From an uncultured Muribaculaceae bacterium (GTDB lineage: Bacteria; Bacteroidota; Bacteroidia; Bacteroidales; Muribaculaceae): a DNA stretch of 64,000 nt. The stretch is taken from contig CAJULY010000006.1 in NCBI GenBank assembly GCA_910587185.1, forward strand, positions 78,179-142,178, in the 5' to 3' direction. Shown in pieces: positions 25,952-35,354 of this stretch (position 1 is its first letter; every line of letters starts with the position of its first letter). The position numbers and the translations under genes were made by a program. The notes under the pieces are model-generated. The model did not search any database and was not told the DNA's origin. It saw only the letters and a program-made list of their open reading frames with translations.

Positions 25952-27328
25952 TCAGACGCGGACGGTGCGCGGAGCGCCGGGGAGAAAACGTTTGTGGGCC
26001 ATGTGGAAGTAGGCGGCGACTACCATCAGGCCGGTCACCACCCAGGTTATGGGGTAGATTACGAGGAGGATCTTGAAATCATGGTAGTGGGCGTTGACGG
26101 TATAGATCCATGCGAGGCGAAGCACACATGTTCCGAACACGGTCAGAAGCATAGGTGTGAGTGAGTTTCCGAGACCGCGCATAGCTGAGCCGGTGATTTC
26201 ATAGCTGCATGCCATGAACTGGAAAATGAGAACCGTGTGGAAGCGGATAAGCCCGTATTCTATTACGGCAGGATCGGAGGTGAATATTTTAAGACAAGGC
26301 ACTCCGAATAGCGTAATCAATATATTGGCCGCCAGGCAGAATGAGCAGCTCAATATCATACATTTACCGACAACTTCCTTGCATCGCCTGAAGTTGCCTG
26401 CGCCATAGTTCTGACTCATGAAGGCAACAGTGGCCTGAGAGAAAGCGACCACGATGAAATAGCAGTAAGCTTCATAGGTGAGCGCCGCTGATGAACCGGC
26501 AATGGCATCTGCTCCGTAGGCGTTGATGGCGGCCTGAATGAAAAGGTTGGCTCCGGAAAAGACCATTCCTTGCATGCCTGCGGGGACGCCTATCTGAAGC
26601 ATCTTTTTCAGTTCGCTGCCCGATACCTTCATCTCACGCGGAGAGAAGCGGAACGGCTCGGCCTCGCGTAACAGCCACCAGACTATGAAGGCCGCGTTGA
26701 CGGCCGAGGCAACGACTGTGCCTATTGCCACACCAGCTACTCCCATGTCGAAGACCGCAACCAACAACAGGTTGAGGGCGACGTTGACCACGGATCCGAC
26801 GCAGAGGGCATAGAACGGGCGTTTCGTGTCGCCCATACTTCGGAGTATTGCAGAACCGAAGTTATAGACCATCATGAAGGGCATCCCGAGAAAATAGATG
26901 CTGAGATATTCCGTTGCAAGGTCAATGACATCATGTGGCGCTCCCATCCATTCGAGTATCGGTCGGGAGAAAAGAAGCCCGAGGGCAAGCAGACAGAAGC
27001 CTGAGACAAGTGACAGTGTGGCGGTTGTCGAGACGGCTTTTTTGATACCGTTGCTGTTACCACGGCCTATGTAATTGGCTATGACGACGTTGGCTCCGAT
27101 TGAAATGCCTATGAAAAGATTGACGAGAATATTTATCAGCGGACCGTTGGATCCTACGGCCGCAAGGGCCTGGCTGGTCGAGTAACGGCCTATGACAGCC
27201 ACATCAACCGCGTTGAACGACTGCTGCAGCAGTCCGCTGGCGATAAGGGGAATGGCAAACTGCATGAGCCGCGGGGTGAGCGGTCCATGCAGCATGTCAA
27301 GTTTATTATCCTTTTCTCGGGAATTCAT
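25952..27328 (-). CDS. MATE family efflux transporter
   Basis: 458 residues, 12 predicted membrane helices in two six-helix halves. Motifs of the family include GLLQQSFNAVDVAVIGRY in helix 1, GPLINILVNLFIGISIGANVV in helix 2 and ISxNYGAGN-like MSQNYGAGNFRR (about 305-316). MATE pumps use Na+ or H+ gradients to export cationic drugs or metabolites. Starts 18 bp after prfB and probably shares its transcript. Substrate unknown. Confidence 0.92.
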   Translation of the reverse strand: MNSREKDNKLDMLHGPLTPRLMQFAIPLIASGLLQQSFNAVDVAVIGRYSTSQALAAVGSNGPLINILVNLFIGISIGANVVIANYIGRGNSNGIKKAVSTTATLSLVSGFCLLALGLLFSRPILEWMGAPHDVIDLATEYLSIYFLGMPFMMVYNFGSAILRSMGDTKRPFYALCVGSVVNVALNLLLVAVFDMGVAGVAIGTVVASAVNAAFIVWWLLREAEPFRFSPREMKVSGSELKKMLQIGVPAGMQGMVFSGANLFIQAAINAYGADAIAGSSAALTYEAYCYFIVVAFSQATVAFMSQNYGAGNFRRCKEVVGKCMILSCSFCLAANILITLFGVPCLKIFTSDPAVIEYGLIRFHTVLIFQFMACSYEITGSAMRGLGNSLTPMLLTVFGTCVLRLAWIYTVNAHYHDFKILLVIYPITWVVTGLMVVAAYFHMAHKRFLPGAPRTVRV

Positions 27329-27346
27329 CAGATAACAGCGTTTTCG

Positions 27347-28472
27347 CTATTGTTCCTGAGCTTCTGAGCCTGCGAATTCCATAAGATAGGCTTTGATGAA
27401 ACCGTCAAGGTCACCGTCCATTACGCCGCCCACATCTGATGTCTGATAGCCTGTGCGGTGATCTTTTACTCGGCGGTCATCGAAAACGTAGGAGCGTATC
27501 TGCGAGCCCCATTCGATTTTCATTTTGCCGGCTTCGATCTTGGCCTGTTCCTGCATGCGGTGTTTAAGCTCCTTGTCATAGAGGATGGAGCGCAGCTGAC
27601 GCATGGCGTTCTCCTTGTTCTTGGGCTGGTCGCGTGTCTCGGTGTTCTCGATCAGAATCTCTTCTGATTCGCCGGTATAGGGATCTGTGAATTGGTAACG
27701 GAGACGGACTCCGGATTCAACTTTGTTTACGTTCTGGCCACCCGCGCCACCACTTCGGAACGTATCCCATGACAAGAGGGCCGGATCAACCTTGATTTCA
27801 ATAGTGTCATCGACAAGGGGGGTGACGAAAACAGACGCGAAGGAGGTCATGCGCTTACCCTGGGCATTGTAGGGTGAAACGCGGACAAGTCGGTGAACAC
27901 CATTTTCGCTTTTCAGATAACCGTAGGCGAAATCGCCTTCGACATTGATCGTACAGGATTTTATACCTGCCTCGTCGCCGTCGAGAATGTTGGCTATCGA
28001 AGTTTTGTAGCCATGGGTTTCACACCAGCGCAGATACATGCGCATGAGCATCGAAGCCCAGTCCTGACTCTCCGTTCCGCCGGCGCCGGAGTTGATTTTA
28101 AGCACAACACCGAGTTTGTCTTCCTCGCGGCGAAGCATGTTGCGCAGTTCGAGATTTTCAAGTTTCTGGATTGCGTCGGCATACATGGAGTCGATCTCTT
28201 CCTCTTCCATTGCGCCCTCTTTTACGAAATCCCATGCAAGCTGCAGTTCATCCACGGCTGTTTCCACTTCTTCATAGCCGTCGATCCAAGCCTGCAGATC
28301 CTTTATTTTTTTCATCTGGCGCTGTGCCTCTTTCGGGTGTTCCCAGAAATCGGGCACATGCGTGCGGAGTTCTTCTTCTTCTACCTGGATTTTCTTGTTG
28401 TCGATGTCAAAGATACCTCCTTAACGCGAGCTTGCGTTCTAAAGTCGTCTTAAGTTGTTCCTGAGTGATCAT
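27347..28472 (-). CDS. prfB: Peptide chain release factor 2 with programmed +1 frameshift
   Basis: Translation starts at the ATG at 28472 (MITQEQLKTTLERKL...) and meets an in-frame TGA at 28409-28407 after 21 codons. The site AGGAGG-TAT-CTT-TGA-C is the classical RF2 shift site: an internal Shine-Dalgarno three bases before the slippery CTT. A +1 slip at CTT-TGA-C yields Asp and the downstream frame, giving 374 residues. The GGQ peptidyl-hydrolysis motif (SGGAGGQNVNK) and the helix around VHRLVRVSP are present. RF2 reads UGA and UAA, so low RF2 favours the stop and high demand favours the shift: autoregulation. Treating the 3' frame alone as a gene with a GTG start would be wrong. Confidence 0.97.
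28406..28421 (-). promoter_or_regulatory. prfB: RF2 programmed frameshift site
   Basis: Minus strand AGGAGG TAT CTT TGA C: ribosome-stalling Shine-Dalgarno at 28421-28416, slippery CTT at 28412-28410, stop TGA at 28409-28407. Confidence 0.97.
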
Positions 28473-28528
28473 GAGAAAAATTTATGATGTGATGTTTGAG
28501 TGAATTCTGAGAGGGAAACGGCCTTCTG

Positions 28529-30331
28529 TCATGCATACATGGCTTCGATTTCCGAAGCGTAGCGATTGTTGATGACGGGACGTCGGATTTTCAATGTGTT
28601 TGTCAGTTCTCCCGCTTCCATGGTGAACTCTTTGGGCAGCAGAGTGAATTTCTTGATCTGCTCGAAGTTGGCGAAATTGGCCTGAATGCGGTCGATGCGC
28701 TCCTGAAGCATCTTGCGGATGTCAGCGTTGCGTATGAGTTCCTCGATGTTGCGATACTGAATATGTTTTTTACGGGCATATTCCTTGAGTGCTTCGAACG
28801 CAGGAATGATTATAGCAGTGACATATTTGCGCTGGTCGCCGATTACCGCAACCTGATCGATGAATTTGTCTTCGCCGAGGCGGCTTTCAAGAGCCTGAGG
28901 AGCGATATATTTGCCATTCGAAGTCTTGAAGAGGTCTTTTATGCGTTCGGTAAGAATCAATGCGCCGGTCTCGTCGAAGCGTCCGGCATCGCCCGTGCGG
29001 AACCATCCGTCGGGTGTAAACGCTTCGGCTGTGGCTTCCGGTTTGTTGTAGTAACAACGCATCACGGTGGGTCCTTTTACGAGAATTTCGTCATGCTCTC
29101 CAATCTTGACCTCAACTCCGGGAAGGGTCGTGCCTACCGAACCGATCTCATAGCCAACTTCAGGGAAACAGGTGACTGTGGCCGTTGTTTCGGACAGACC
29201 GTAACCGATCATGATGTTTATTCCGCAGGAGTGGAGAAATTCCACTATGTTGGCCGACAAAGGCGCGCCGGCAGTCGGGAAAATATTGGGATTTTCTATA
29301 CCGATCACATGACGCAGAGCGCCAAACACGTGTTTATCAAAGAACTGATACTGTTTTTCAAGCAGCCAGGGCGCTTTTTTGCCGAGCCGCACATATTCAA
29401 GATTGCGTTTGCGTCCGACTTTGAGAGCTCTCGAAGTCATCCAGCGCTTTATACCTTTCAGATCGGCCAGACGTTCCTGAACAGCCGTATAGACCTTTTC
29501 CCAAAAGCGGGGGACAGAACACATGCATGTCGGATGAAATTCCTTGACAGCCTGCTGCACTTTGTGGGGATCGTTGTTGATACCTACGATCATGCGGCGG
29601 TGCAGACAGAAATATGTCCATGCTTTTTCGAAAATGTGGCTCAACGGCAGGAAACATACTGAAGTGTCATTGTCTGACAATGTAGTCAGTCGTTCGTCAT
29701 GCTTGAGAAGCGCGGCGTTGAAACAGGAGTGAGGAAGAACAGCACCCTTCGGCTCTCCAGTGGTGCCTGAAGTGTATATGATTGTCGCAATGTCATCTTC
29801 GGTTGCCCGAGTTGTGCGGGCAGCCACCTCTTCGCGGCAGTTTGCCGAGGCTTTTTCTCCGAGATGCAACAGATCGTCGAACGTGAGTGTTGTTGAGTCT
29901 TCTCCGTCGCGCACGATGTCGTTGGAGTAAGTGATGATCTGTCTTAAGGAGCGACATGTTTTCTGTGCTTCGCGCGCCTTGTCATATTGCTCCTGAGTCC
30001 CTACGAAAATAATTGTGGCAGAGGAATCGTTTACGATATATGCCACCTGATCGACGGTCGAGGTCGAATAGATGGAGATTGGGACAGCTCTGTTTGCAAA
30101 TGCTGCGAAGTCAGTTATAAGTATCTCTGAACGGTTTGCGGAAAATACGGTTATGTTTTCAAGCTCTCTGAGGCCGAGAATTTCCATGCCGAAAGCCGCC
30201 AGATCTCTTTTGTGGCAGACTTCTTCCCACGTGGATGATACCCAGGTCCCGGAGGTGTTGTCACGATATGCTTCGCGGCTGGAATATTCCAGAGCGTTTT
30301 TTGTCACTAATTCTGTGAGGATATTCGTCAT
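28529..30331 (-). CDS. Long-chain fatty acid-CoA ligase (AMP-dependent)
   Basis: 600 residues. Adenylation motifs: YTSGTTGEPKGAVLP (P-loop), GYGLSETTATVTCFPE, WFRTGDAG and the hinge/Lys region (KDLFKTSNGKYIAPQALE). The architecture fits the FadD15-like class of long-chain acyl-CoA synthetases, which activate fatty acids for membrane lipid use. No signal peptide. Upstream of prfB on the same strand with 56 bp between; a TAnnTTTG lies 42 bp before its ATG. Confidence 0.92.
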   Translation of the reverse strand: MTNILTELVTKNALEYSSREAYRDNTSGTWVSSTWEEVCHKRDLAAFGMEILGLRELENITVFSANRSEILITDFAAFANRAVPISIYSTSTVDQVAYIVNDSSATIIFVGTQEQYDKAREAQKTCRSLRQIITYSNDIVRDGEDSTTLTFDDLLHLGEKASANCREEVAARTTRATEDDIATIIYTSGTTGEPKGAVLPHSCFNAALLKHDERLTTLSDNDTSVCFLPLSHIFEKAWTYFCLHRRMIVGINNDPHKVQQAVKEFHPTCMCSVPRFWEKVYTAVQERLADLKGIKRWMTSRALKVGRKRNLEYVRLGKKAPWLLEKQYQFFDKHVFGALRHVIGIENPNIFPTAGAPLSANIVEFLHSCGINIMIGYGLSETTATVTCFPEVGYEIGSVGTTLPGVEVKIGEHDEILVKGPTVMRCYYNKPEATAEAFTPDGWFRTGDAGRFDETGALILTERIKDLFKTSNGKYIAPQALESRLGEDKFIDQVAVIGDQRKYVTAIIIPAFEALKEYARKKHIQYRNIEELIRNADIRKMLQERIDRIQANFANFEQIKKFTLLPKEFTMEAGELTNTLKIRRPVINNRYASEIEAMYA

Positions 30332-30372
30332 AATCGGATCGTTCTTTTTAAACGGTATTATGAAATCTCAGG

Positions 30373-30380
30373 CAAAGTTA
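30373..30380 (-). promoter_or_regulatory. -7 element of the acyl-CoA ligase gene
   Basis: TAACTTTG on the minus strand. The best -33 TTTG is 23 bp upstream (30407-30404), slightly far. Confidence 0.55.
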
Positions 30381-30472
30381 GCCATGACCTCTCTATATCG
30401 GAACAAAACAGCGGTTAAAACACATTAGGCCTTAACAACCATTATAGGATTGTAAAATGAGTTTAACCACAT

Positions 30473-31441
30473 TTAACCAATTTCAGCCTGTTTTTCATTT
30501 TCTTTAATGGCCGGGAACATCCATAATGTTAAGGCGCTTCCACCGCGTCCCGCCACTTTTTGAAACGAATATATTGAACGAAGTTTCAAAATTTCTCTAA
30601 AGGATCGGCCATCGAGGGCTTTTTTCAGTTCGCGCGCGCTCAGGTCCGCTGAACCTTCACGCCGATATTCGGCGGCAAGGATGGCCCTGCGTGCATCTAT
30701 TATGAGTCCAGACCTCTGATCATCCCCAATATTTTCTTTGATTTTTTCCAAACTCCTTGTGTGAGCTTCGGATCTGGATGAAAACGTCTTTCCGGTCAGT
30801 GTGTTTTCTCCGGTTATTGCAATTACGCGTGCCGGTCCGTTCAGACGGTGGATTTTCCCCGGCTCGATGTCGTTTATCAGCCTGACCCCGAGTTCCAGAT
30901 CATCCCACGTAGAAAGATCCTCGTTCCATGCGCCCGATTTACGCAGTGTTTCCTTCCGTACGCAGAAACGTGCTGTCGCAAGCGTCCCATAAAGAATATG
31001 TTCTGCAAGCAGGTCGTTATCATGGCGTGAAAACTTTTGTGTGGTCCATCCGTCAGAGTCTCTGATTGCGATGCCCCAGTGAAGCAGTTCGGTTTCAGGA
31101 AATCTGTCGAGATGTTTCATGATCCTTTCGAGATGGTCGAATTCCATGATGTCATCCGAATCGAAAAACATAACGTATTCGGTTTGTGCGGCTTCCAGTC
31201 CTCGGTTCCTTGCTTTAGAAGCCCCGGGTGCCTCTTCTTTTATGATTTTTATATCGAAATCATCTGAACGATGCCTTTCGGCCCAGTTCGCGATTATTTC
31301 CGAAGTCCTGTCTGTTGAGCCGTTGTCAGTTATGATCAGAGAAAAAGGTCTGTAAGACTGACTGAAAATGGAGTCAAGGGCTGCAGCTACTGACTGTTCG
31401 CGGTCTTTTACCGCCATTATTATGGTCATTTTCTTTTCCAT
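30473..31441 (-). CDS. Glycosyltransferase family 2
   Basis: 322 residues. GT-A fold motifs: MTIIMAVKDREQSVAAALDSI at the N-terminus, TDNGSTDRTSEII, and the metal-binding FFDSDDI; a C-terminal region with a hydrophobic segment near ALTLWMFP. Acts on sugar nucleotides; acceptor unknown. It is divergent from the neighbouring GT2 gene, with only 44 bp between starts. A start at 31429 (MTIIMAVKD) is possible. Confidence 0.88.
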   Translation of the reverse strand: MEKKMTIIMAVKDREQSVAAALDSIFSQSYRPFSLIITDNGSTDRTSEIIANWAERHRSDDFDIKIIKEEAPGASKARNRGLEAAQTEYVMFFDSDDIMEFDHLERIMKHLDRFPETELLHWGIAIRDSDGWTTQKFSRHDNDLLAEHILYGTLATARFCVRKETLRKSGAWNEDLSTWDDLELGVRLINDIEPGKIHRLNGPARVIAITGENTLTGKTFSSRSEAHTRSLEKIKENIGDDQRSGLIIDARRAILAAEYRREGSADLSARELKKALDGRSFREILKLRSIYSFQKVAGRGGSALTLWMFPAIKENEKQAEIG

Positions 31442-31473
31442 GTCATATATAACGGAATATGGGCGGATTTTAT

Positions 31474-31481
31474 TATCTTTG
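31474..31481 (+). promoter_or_regulatory. -7 element at the GT2 fusion gene, suggesting a leaderless start
   Basis: TATCTTTG lies 4 bp before the ATG at 31486. Such a box normally directs initiation a few bases downstream, so the RNA would begin at or next to the ATG. No -33 TTTG is visible at 19-20 bp. Confidence 0.4.
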
Positions 31482-31485
31482 TGCT

Positions 31486-32904
31486 ATGAGCGGAGATAGA
31501 CCTGAAATAACAATCTGTTCCTGCGGAAGTCGGGAACGTAGCGAAGAGCTGGTTGAAGCATTGCGAATCGCCAGACCCGGCACCGTTTTCAATCACGTCA
31601 TTTCGACGACAGGAACCACTGATGTAAAGTATGACTGGTTCATGATGCTGGATCCCGATTCCGTATCGGTATTTGAAATGATGCGATGCATGAAGAACGG
31701 GATTCCGGTAATAACTGTAGAATCGGAAACCTCCGACAGAATGCTTGATGATGATTGTGCAGTCATTTTTGGCCCTGATCCGCAGAATGAAGAGTTCGTT
31801 CGCGGGATGTTGCCGTTTATTGAAAGCGATGTCCGCAAGCAGCAGTTGAACCGCAGTGCGGCGGAAAAATTTCAAGGAGATGCATGCGAAAGCAATGAAA
31901 GAAAAGAGCCTCTTGTCAGTATCCTGCTTCTGACTTATAATCAGGGGGAGACAGCCGGGAGGGCAATTGAAAGTATTCTCGGACAGCAATGTGATTTCCC
32001 TTACGAGATCATAATCGGTGATGACTGCTCGACAGACGGAACCTCGGCTCTCTGCCGTTATTATGCCGAAGAATATCCCGGCATTGTGCGTCTTATGCCT
32101 GATCGGGGACATAGAGGGCTGGTGAATAATTATTTCGATTGTTTCAACTCAGCCCGTGGTGTGTTCATTGGCGATTGTGCCGGGGATGACTACTGGGATG
32201 ATCCGTTCCGACTTGAAAAGCAATGCAGATTCCTGTCGGAGCACTCAGATTGCGTGGCGGTTATGAGCGACTGGACCATTTCAGAGAACGGTTTTATGGT
32301 CAAATCAACCGAGATAGAGGAGTGCCCGGAGTTTAGAAAAGGTTTTACCGGTCAGGAAATGATAAATTTCATAATAGGTTTCCGACGTTACTTTCCGTTT
32401 CTTTCGGCAATGCTTTTTCGCAAAGATTGTTTGACGGATATATACCGAATGAATCCTACGTATTTGTGCAGGGAAGAATGGGGGTGTGAGGATGTGCCGG
32501 TATTATTCACTCTTGCCACAAAAGGAAACATCGGATATCTTCCGCTTTCGGCAGCGGTTTATAATATCCGGAACGGAAGTGTGAGCAATAATAAGGATAA
32601 TGACGGAGGATATGAATTTATCAAAGGGCTGACCGGATGCATTCGTGATCTGTGTGAACTTCACAAAGTGGATTGTTTCGGCACTAAAGAGGCAAAAGGG
32701 ATGAATGCAAGGCTGCTTTATCTTGCTTCTCTGATTCTTGAACGACCAGATTCTGAGAAAATTTCAGATTTTGAACAATTGTGTGCGAAATGGCCGGTTC
32801 CGTTATCGTTAAAACTCTCTCTTTACAGGTTATCTTTTAAGTCTCGTCTGGGGATCAAGTCGTTGAGAGGGGTAAAAAAGCTCTTAATCTTACTTTTCAA
32901 GTAA
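31486..32904 (+). CDS. Glycosyltransferase: GT-A domain with a partial GT-B-like N-terminus
   Basis: 472 residues from MSGDRPEITI (an ATG nine codons upstream also reads through). Residues about 55-135 resemble the C-terminal nucleotide-binding half of a GT4 enzyme: VFEMMRCMKNGIPVITV, an equivalent of the EAMA..G.PVI motif, then IFGPDPQNEEFVRGML. Residues about 143-480 are a GT2 GT-A domain with ILLLTYNQ, IIGDDCSTDGT and GDCAGDDYWDDP. The GT2 part carries the catalysis; the N-terminal half lacks the rest of a GT-B fold and may be a remnant or acceptor-binding module. The 3' end overlaps the convergent GT4 gene by 15 bp. Substrate unknown. Confidence 0.82.
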   Translation: MSGDRPEITICSCGSRERSEELVEALRIARPGTVFNHVISTTGTTDVKYDWFMMLDPDSVSVFEMMRCMKNGIPVITVESETSDRMLDDDCAVIFGPDPQNEEFVRGMLPFIESDVRKQQLNRSAAEKFQGDACESNERKEPLVSILLLTYNQGETAGRAIESILGQQCDFPYEIIIGDDCSTDGTSALCRYYAEEYPGIVRLMPDRGHRGLVNNYFDCFNSARGVFIGDCAGDDYWDDPFRLEKQCRFLSEHSDCVAVMSDWTISENGFMVKSTEIEECPEFRKGFTGQEMINFIIGFRRYFPFLSAMLFRKDCLTDIYRMNPTYLCREEWGCEDVPVLFTLATKGNIGYLPLSAAVYNIRNGSVSNNKDNDGGYEFIKGLTGCIRDLCELHKVDCFGTKEAKGMNARLLYLASLILERPDSEKISDFEQLCAKWPVPLSLKLSLYRLSFKSRLGIKSLRGVKKLLILLFK

Positions 32905-34134
32905 ATGACGGATCTCGTCGGCGAAACTGCGCCGTAAAGATTCGGCATTGAAGTGCCTTTCCCAATGTTCGCGTGACGCACGCCGTCTGGAGTGCGCTAC
33001 ATTCAGCGCTTTATTCAATATGTCCGCCCCTTTATTCACATCATCTGTAAGGGGCATGAGAAATCCGACCTCTCCTACAGCTTCCGGAATGGCCTGTATG
33101 TCAGTTGCGAGAACAGGCACTCCGAAACTCATCGCCTCGCAGATAGCGACGCCAAGCCCTTCAGTGGAACTCAATAGAAGCGCGAGATCGAAATGATTGG
33201 TTGCAAGCGAATTCCGCACTTCTTTGTTCTCAATCCTACCTGTCAGCTCGATTTTAAGGTTTTTCGGTGATTTTTTCGTCTCTCTTTTTAATTTGTCCAT
33301 ATCCGGCCCATCGCCTATGTGGAGCCATCTTACAATTAACTCAGGATGATGTGCGGCATATTCCTTGATTATCTTACTGAGGTATAGGACTCTCTTTTCA
33401 GGGCTGACGCGAGCGCAGCTGAAAAGACTGACTGTTTCTTTATCGGTTGTGTCAGGATTGAGCTTTCCCGGATTTTTTGTGCCGAGATAGCGGCAACGGA
33501 TTTTTTCTTCAAAGTCGGGATACAGATTTCTGAGATAGTTGGCGGAATACTTCGAGACAGTGAAACATCGTGTCAGTCTGCAGAATGTTTTTTCTCTCCA
33601 GTAGCGGCTGATAAAGGGTTTGGTTTCTTCGTAGAGGTCTTGTCCGTGGGCGCGGGTAATGAATCTGAAACCTTTTGCAGAAAATGCAAGTGCAGCCGTG
33701 GCATAGTCAAACCAGAAAGTATAGAATAGGGCTGTTCCGTTTTTTAGTCCGTATTTTGCAATCAGAGCATTGATTAGATTGCTGTAGTATAAAGTATAAG
33801 CCGAAAAAGCCACTTCCGATCTCAGATCGGATAATGACTTGATTCGGCGTAGATCGTTGAAAAGAGCTTTGTATGTTTCTCTATGAAAAAGACTTTTGAA
33901 TTTTGAATATATTCCGGGTCTTTTCAGAAAAGATCTCTCAACTATTATATTTTCGGGCAGTATTCCGGTCTTGCCAAAGTCCAGAACGGGGACTATTATG
34001 ACTCTTTGAAACTCTGCAGCGAGAAACCCTATTTCAGGTTCGATGAATACATCCTCGCCACTGCCACCCAAAGGATAGGATTCTGTTATCAGAATCAGAG
34101 TAGGGGTGGATTCTGAATTTCCGGGTGGAATCAC
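32890..34134 (-). CDS. Glycosyltransferase family 4 (GT-B)
   Basis: 414 residues. N-terminal Rossmann half begins LILITESYPLGGSGEDVFIEPE; the C-terminal half contains CARVSPEKRV, HIGDGPD and the GT4 signature TEGLGVAICEAMSFGVPVLATD (E-x7-E). Retaining enzyme using a nucleotide sugar. Next to two further glycosyltransferases, suggesting a small surface-glycan or glycolipid locus. Its start overlaps the stop of the thioredoxin-like lipoprotein gene by 4 bp, so these two are translationally coupled. Confidence 0.88.
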   Translation of the reverse strand: MIPPGNSESTPTLILITESYPLGGSGEDVFIEPEIGFLAAEFQRVIIVPVLDFGKTGILPENIIVERSFLKRPGIYSKFKSLFHRETYKALFNDLRRIKSLSDLRSEVAFSAYTLYYSNLINALIAKYGLKNGTALFYTFWFDYATAALAFSAKGFRFITRAHGQDLYEETKPFISRYWREKTFCRLTRCFTVSKYSANYLRNLYPDFEEKIRCRYLGTKNPGKLNPDTTDKETVSLFSCARVSPEKRVLYLSKIIKEYAAHHPELIVRWLHIGDGPDMDKLKRETKKSPKNLKIELTGRIENKEVRNSLATNHFDLALLLSSTEGLGVAICEAMSFGVPVLATDIQAIPEAVGEVGFLMPLTDDVNKGADILNKALNVAHSRRRASREHWERHFNAESLRRSFADEIRHLLEK

Positions 34135-35213
34135 ATGTATTTGGCTACAGCCTGATCCAGGTTGGTTTCATTCACCCGTTCACGGATTTCCCCGTTGCTG
34201 ATAAGGTAGGTAGCGGGAAGAGCGCCGATATTGTAGCTGCGCAGAATGAATGGGCCGTCGGCATCGGAATTATAAACGGTCACCCACGGAAGATTGCGGG
34301 CAGTGTTTCTCCAGCTGACTTCATTTCCGTCAAAACCGATCTGATAAATTTCAAGGCCGTTGGCGTGATATTTGTTGTAAATCTTGTTCAATTCGATATT
34401 GAGAGCCGGGGAGTATTCGTCGCCGTAGGCCGTGAAGTTGAGCAGCACGACTCTGTTTTTGGATGCAACTTCAGTCAGGCTGTGTTTCTTACCTTTGAGA
34501 TCATAGAGGTTGACCTCTATAAGGGAGGTCTCAGGAGCCACAAGGGTATCGGGACGGCTATAGGCGCGTCGGTTGGAAATATACAGGTTTTTCAGATAGT
34601 TGGTTCTCGGGTCTGTCGGTCGCTTGATATCGAAAGCATTGGCCACAGCTCCGATAAGACGCAGGTCGCTCTTGTTTTCAGGATTGAAAACCGGCACCCC
34701 GCTTATTTTTTTATTTATGATATAGTAGGAAACTATGCCTGACGGGTTTTCGAGGAGCAAGTTTGACAATTCACGCTTCAGAATGGAATCGCTTGCGATA
34801 CCTTGGGCTCCTTCCTTGCTGACGGCATCCATCAGTTTCTTTTCCACCGCCATGAGTTTTTCGGCAGTATCCGTGCCTGAAATCGTATAGTCGCTGTCAA
34901 ACGCACCGGCTTTCGATACGACTGTCACTGTTTCTATGCTGTCGATAGGGAAGTACAGGGATTTGTCGCCGAGACGGAGACGGTAAATGTCAGGATAGCC
35001 GGAAGCGGGCGCAGTGACTGTAAAATCGCCTGCACCTTTCAGCTCAACTGAGTCAAGCACATACCAACGTCCGTTGTCGGAAGCTTCCACATACATGGTC
35101 TGGCCGTCGGCGCCTTCTATGCGCCCGTCAACTTTCCATTCCGGTTTATTGTTGCAGGAGAAAAGAATCGAAGCACCTGCAACACACATTATGTATTTTG
35201 ATAGGGATTTCAT
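34131..35213 (-). CDS. Thioredoxin-like lipoprotein without a CxxC motif (DUF4369/TlpA-like)
   Basis: 360 residues from the ATG at 35213 (MKSLSKYIMCVAG). A lipobox ASILFSC gives a lipoprotein of the cell envelope. DUF4369-like beta domain about 25-130; C-terminal TlpA/AhpC-like fold about 230-355 with VVLLNFTAYGDEYSPALN. At the place of the WCxxC redox site the sequence reads AYGDEYS, so no disulfide chemistry is possible. A longer start at 35267 adds 18 residues, but a TAnnTTTG promoter lies inside that extension, which argues for the shorter form. The 3' end overlaps the GT4 gene by 4 bp. Confidence 0.85.
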   Translation of the reverse strand: MKSLSKYIMCVAGASILFSCNNKPEWKVDGRIEGADGQTMYVEASDNGRWYVLDSVELKGAGDFTVTAPASGYPDIYRLRLGDKSLYFPIDSIETVTVVSKAGAFDSDYTISGTDTAEKLMAVEKKLMDAVSKEGAQGIASDSILKRELSNLLLENPSGIVSYYIINKKISGVPVFNPENKSDLRLIGAVANAFDIKRPTDPRTNYLKNLYISNRRAYSRPDTLVAPETSLIEVNLYDLKGKKHSLTEVASKNRVVLLNFTAYGDEYSPALNIELNKIYNKYHANGLEIYQIGFDGNEVSWRNTARNLPWVTVYNSDADGPFILRSYNIGALPATYLISNGEIRERVNETNLDQAVAKYM

Positions 35214-35236
35214 TGTAAGATCATTTATAATTTCTG

Positions 35237-35244
35237 CAAATTTA
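35237..35244 (-). promoter_or_regulatory. -7 element of the TlpA-like lipoprotein gene
   Basis: TAAATTTG on the minus strand, 23 bp before the ATG at 35213. No clear -33 partner. Confidence 0.5.
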
Positions 35245-35354
35245 AGCAAAAAGCACGGATTATGCATGCATATAGTGAAAAAAAGTCAAAAACCAAACCT
35301 TATCAGCCCGGCTTCGGTCAGTGTGAGTGAGGAGATTCCGAGTCCTGTACGGGG

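Noticed and set aside
28763..29662. A 299-codon frame on the plus strand opposite the acyl-CoA ligase
   Set aside because: Lies antisense to conserved adenylation motifs; no independent start signal.
31426..32112. A 228-codon frame on the minus strand opposite the GT2 fusion gene
   Set aside because: Antisense to GT-A motifs with no promoter of its own.
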